Shown here piece after piece: positions 62,044 through 64,000 of a stretch of 64,000 nucleotides of DNA. The translations under genes and the position numbers were made by a program. Location: the NCBI GenBank assembly GCA_963728925.1, contig CAVSMB010000009.1, positions 1-64,000 on the forward strand, written 5' to 3'. Numbering within the stretch: position 1 is the stretch's first letter; each line of letters opens with the position of its first letter. The stretch is from JBBPZA01 sp963728925 (GTDB taxonomy: Bacteria > Actinomycetota > Thermoleophilia > Solirubrobacterales > Solirubrobacteraceae). The notes below the pieces were generated by a model that was not told where the DNA came from, did not search any database, and saw nothing but the letters and a program-made list of their open reading frames with translations.

Positions 62044-63135
62044 CTAGGCCAGGACGAAGTAGTCCCGGTGCACGGCCTCGTCGGTGGCCCGGGGCAGCAG
62101 CGCGCGCACCTGCGCGGACTTCAGGCCCTTGACCCGGCGCAGCTCGCCGGCCGAGTAGTTGACGATCCCCTTGCCCACCGCCTGGTCGCCCGCGGCGATC
62201 TCCACCGCGTCGCCGGCGTCGAAGTCGCCGGCGACCTCGACGACACCCACCGGCAGCAGCGACGTGCCGCCCTCGCGCAGCGCGCGCGCGGCGCCGTCGT
62301 CGACGACCACCGTCCCGTGCGACGGCTTGGCGTACTTCAGCCACAGCTTGAAGCTCGAGTAGCGGGCGGCGCGCGGCGGGAAGCGCGTGCCGACGGGCTC
62401 GCGGGCCAGCGCCGCGGGCAGCGCGGCCGGGTCCAGGCCGCTGCAGATGACGGCCTCGATGCCCGCTGCCGTCGCCATCTCGGCGGCCACGACCTTGGAG
62501 CGCATCCCCCCAAGGCCGAGCGGAGAGCTCGAGTGGCCGATCTCCAGCTCGCCGAGGGCCTCGAAGTCCCGCACCTCGCCGACCAGGCGTGCGCCCGGCT
62601 CGCGGCGCGGGTCGGCGGTGTGCAGGCCCGATGTGTCGGTGAGCAGCACGAGCAGGTCGGACTCGATGAGGATGGCCACTTGGGCGGCGAGGAAGTCGTT
62701 GTCGCCGAAGGAGATCTCGTCGGTCGTCGTGGTGTCGTTCTCGTTGATGACCGGCACCACGCGCCATTCCAGGAGCCTGCGAAGCGTCTGGCGGGCGTTG
62801 AGGTAGTGGGTGCGGGCGCTGAGGTCGAAGAAGGTCAGCAGCACCTGGGCGCTGGCCAGCCCGCGCTCGCGAAGGAGCTCGTCGTAGACGCGGTAGAGCT
62901 TGCCCTGGCCGACCGCACTCGCCGCCTGAAGCTCGTCTATCGCCCGCGGCCGCACCGGCAGCTCGAGCAGGGCCATCCCGCGCGCGATGGCTCCGGAGGT
63001 GACGATCACCACGTCGTCGCCGCGCCCGTGGAGGGCGGCGGCCTGCTCGCACGCGCGCTTGATCACCTCCGTCCGCGGGGCGCCTCCGTCCCCGGTGACG
63101 ATGCTCGACCCAAGCTTGATCACGATGCGTGCCAT
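62044..63135 (-). CDS. proB: Glutamate 5-kinase
   Basis: First step of proline synthesis and the feedback-inhibited one. The kinase part has RIVIKLGSSIVTG, VTSGAIARGMALL, INENDTTTTDEISFGDNDFLAA and LLTDTSGLHTADPR; a PUA domain follows from about residue 275 (GTSLLPVGVVEVAGDFDAGDAVEIA). 363 residues, normal. Separated from proA by the opposite-strand acyltransferase. Confidence 0.95.
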   Translation of the reverse strand: MARIVIKLGSSIVTGDGGAPRTEVIKRACEQAAALHGRGDDVVIVTSGAIARGMALLELPVRPRAIDELQAASAVGQGKLYRVYDELLRERGLASAQVLLTFFDLSARTHYLNARQTLRRLLEWRVVPVINENDTTTTDEISFGDNDFLAAQVAILIESDLLVLLTDTSGLHTADPRREPGARLVGEVRDFEALGELEIGHSSSPLGLGGMRSKVVAAEMATAAGIEAVICSGLDPAALPAALAREPVGTRFPPRAARYSSFKLWLKYAKPSHGTVVVDDGAARALREGGTSLLPVGVVEVAGDFDAGDAVEIAAGDQAVGKGIVNYSAGELRRVKGLKSAQVRALLPRATDEAVHRDYFVLA

Positions 63136-63138
63136 GGC

Positions 63139-63171
63139 GGCGCGGAGGCTAGTACGCGCGTGCTCCGCGCC
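63139..63171 (-). terminator. Hairpin between the monooxygenase-like gene and proB
   Basis: A perfect 9-bp inverted repeat (GGCGCGGAG at 63139-63147, CTCCGCGCC at 63163-63171) with a 15-base loop lies 27 bases after the minus-strand stop at 63199 and just before proB. No T-run. Confidence 0.4.
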
Positions 63172-63198
63172 GCACGCGCGCCGCGGCCCGCGGCCGGC

Positions 63199-64000
63199 TC
63201 AGCGCCCGCCGAGCCGGCGCGTGGCATCCGCGAGCGCCGTGCGAGCCTCGGCGCCGAGCCGGCGGACCAGCTCGCCGGCCGGCTCCGCGCGGGCGAGCGC
63301 GTGCGCCTGGCCCGCCCACAGGTTGACGGCGTCGGGGTCGCCGCGCTCGCGGGCGGCGGACCGCAGCGGTGCGGTGAGGTGGTGGACCTCGGGGTAGGCG
63401 CTGGGTGCGTGGGCATCGTGCTCGCGGAGGAAGCGGTTGACGACGCCACGCGCGGTGCGCCCCGAGAACGCACGCGTCAGCGCGGTTGTCGACTCGCCGC
63501 CCAGGGCGTCGCGGTGGACGGCGGTCGTCCCCGCCTCGGGGGTGGTCAGGAACGCCGTCCCGAGTTGCGCGGCGGCGGCGCCGGCCGCGAGCGCGGCGGC
63601 GACCCCGCGGCCGGTGGCGATGCCGCCGGAGGCGACGAGCGGCAGGCCGACCGCCTCCCGGGCGAGCTGGAGCAGGGCGAGCAGGCCGAGGTCGCCGGGC
63701 TCCTCGTCGGCCCACGAGGCACGGTGGCCGCCCGCCTCGACGCCCTGGACGACGAGCGCGTCGGCCCCCGCGTCGCGGGCGGCCAGCGCCTCGTCGACGG
63801 TGGTGACCGAGACCCACGTCGCGCAGCCGGCCCGGCCGAGGCGCTCGATCGCCTCGGCCGGCGGACACCCGAACGTGAAGGAGACGACCGGAACGCGCTC
63901 GGCCTCGACGAGGGCGAGCTTGGCCTCCCAGTCGTCGTCGTCGTGGCGCGCCTCGCCGAGCGGCCCGGCCTCATCCTCCAGCGTACGGGCGTAGCGCTCG
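63199..64000 (-). CDS. Nitronate monooxygenase-like FMN oxidoreductase, 5' end outside the window
   Basis: The frame is open from the right edge to the TGA at 63201-63199, about 267 residues. FMN TIM-barrel blocks are FTFGCPPAEAIERLGRAG, CATWVSVTTVDEALAARDAGADALVVQG, the catalytic-His block VEAGGHRAS, and the phosphate site LVASGGIATGRGVAAALAAGA followed by QLGTAFLTTPEA. These fit the 2-nitropropane dioxygenase/nitronate monooxygenase family. The N-terminal part is missing, and members with other substrates exist. Confidence 0.88.
   Translation of the reverse strand, partial: ERYARTLEDEAGPLGEARHDDDDWEAKLALVEAERVPVVSFTFGCPPAEAIERLGRAGCATWVSVTTVDEALAARDAGADALVVQGVEAGGHRASWADEEPGDLGLLALLQLAREAVGLPLVASGGIATGRGVAAALAAGAAAAQLGTAFLTTPEAGTTAVHRDALGGESTTALTRAFSGRTARGVVNRFLREHDAHAPSAYPEVHHLTAPLRSAARERGDPDAVNLWAGQAHALARAEPAGELVRRLGAEARTALADATRRLGGR

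Overview
The window is a densely packed, very GC-rich chromosome segment (estimated by eye, not computed) with GTG starts, many 4-base start/stop overlaps and few intergenic gaps. Together with the gene set (branched-chain amino acid ABC systems, a pyrophosphate-type phosphofructokinase like the actinomycete group, HrcA-DnaJ-PrmA, YqeY-PhoH-YbeY-Era, RsfS-NadD-ProA/ProB, a c-di-AMP riboswitch before a cell-wall hydrolase) it points to an actinobacterium, most plausibly class Thermoleophilia/order Solirubrobacterales. The rank is an inference; no marker gene was compared. Almost all of it reads as core chromosome. No insertion sequence, prophage, CRISPR array or replication origin was seen.

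Layout. 1-1571: end of a malic enzyme and a TIGR01777-type epimerase. 1577-9485 (minus): LivHMGF branched-chain amino acid importer with two lipoprotein substrate-binding proteins, a pyrophosphate-type phosphofructokinase and two small membrane proteins. 9586-18448 (minus): a compact hisIE-trpE-trpG-trpD-trpC-htrA-trpF-trpB-trpA run with three oddities: TrpG carries a C-terminal SnoaL-like domain, a membrane HtrA protease sits inside the run, and TrpA has a repeat-built N-terminal extension. 18507-25449: phytoene/squalene synthase with a FAD reductase, an ArsA-like ATPase, and a coupled operon of epimerase/HSD, amine oxidase and class-III-type alcohol dehydrogenase. 25535-32705 (minus): YqeY, PhoH, YbeY, Era; then HrcA, DnaJ, PrmA and a PYROXD2-like oxidoreductase.

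32706-35567 holds a c-di-AMP (ydaO-type) riboswitch leading into a large secreted M23 peptidase with Ser/Asp/Gly and Thr-Asp-Thr repeats. 35581-40410: two MaoC-type dehydratase subunits, an internally deleted dipeptidase, LepA, and a divergent ECF sigma/anti-sigma pair separated by tandem dyads. 40529-44471: GlxA-type regulator with a DJ-1/PfpI partner, MurJ overlapping head-to-head with ribosomal protein S20, and a cupredoxin lipoprotein. 44528-48882: DNA polymerase III delta and the ComEC/ComEA DNA-uptake proteins; comEC contains two in-frame minisatellites. 49149-53632: a small coiled-coil protein, a LOG-like protein, LeuS, an epoxide-hydrolase-like protein and tRNA-Ala(GGC). 53666-59018: a DUF1254/DUF1214 protein, a flippase-like membrane protein, a frameshifted UDP-GlcNAc 2-epimerase remnant and two divergent LuxR-type response regulators. 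59015-64000: RsfS, NadD (apparently with an ATA start), ProA, a PlsC acyltransferase on the other strand, ProB, and a partial nitronate monooxygenase-like protein.

The best candidates for something new are the TrpG-SnoaL fusion within a trp operon that also holds htrA, the 30-bp minisatellites with a shared core in trpA and comEC, the ATA start of nadD, and the tandem dyads of the sigma/anti-sigma pair.
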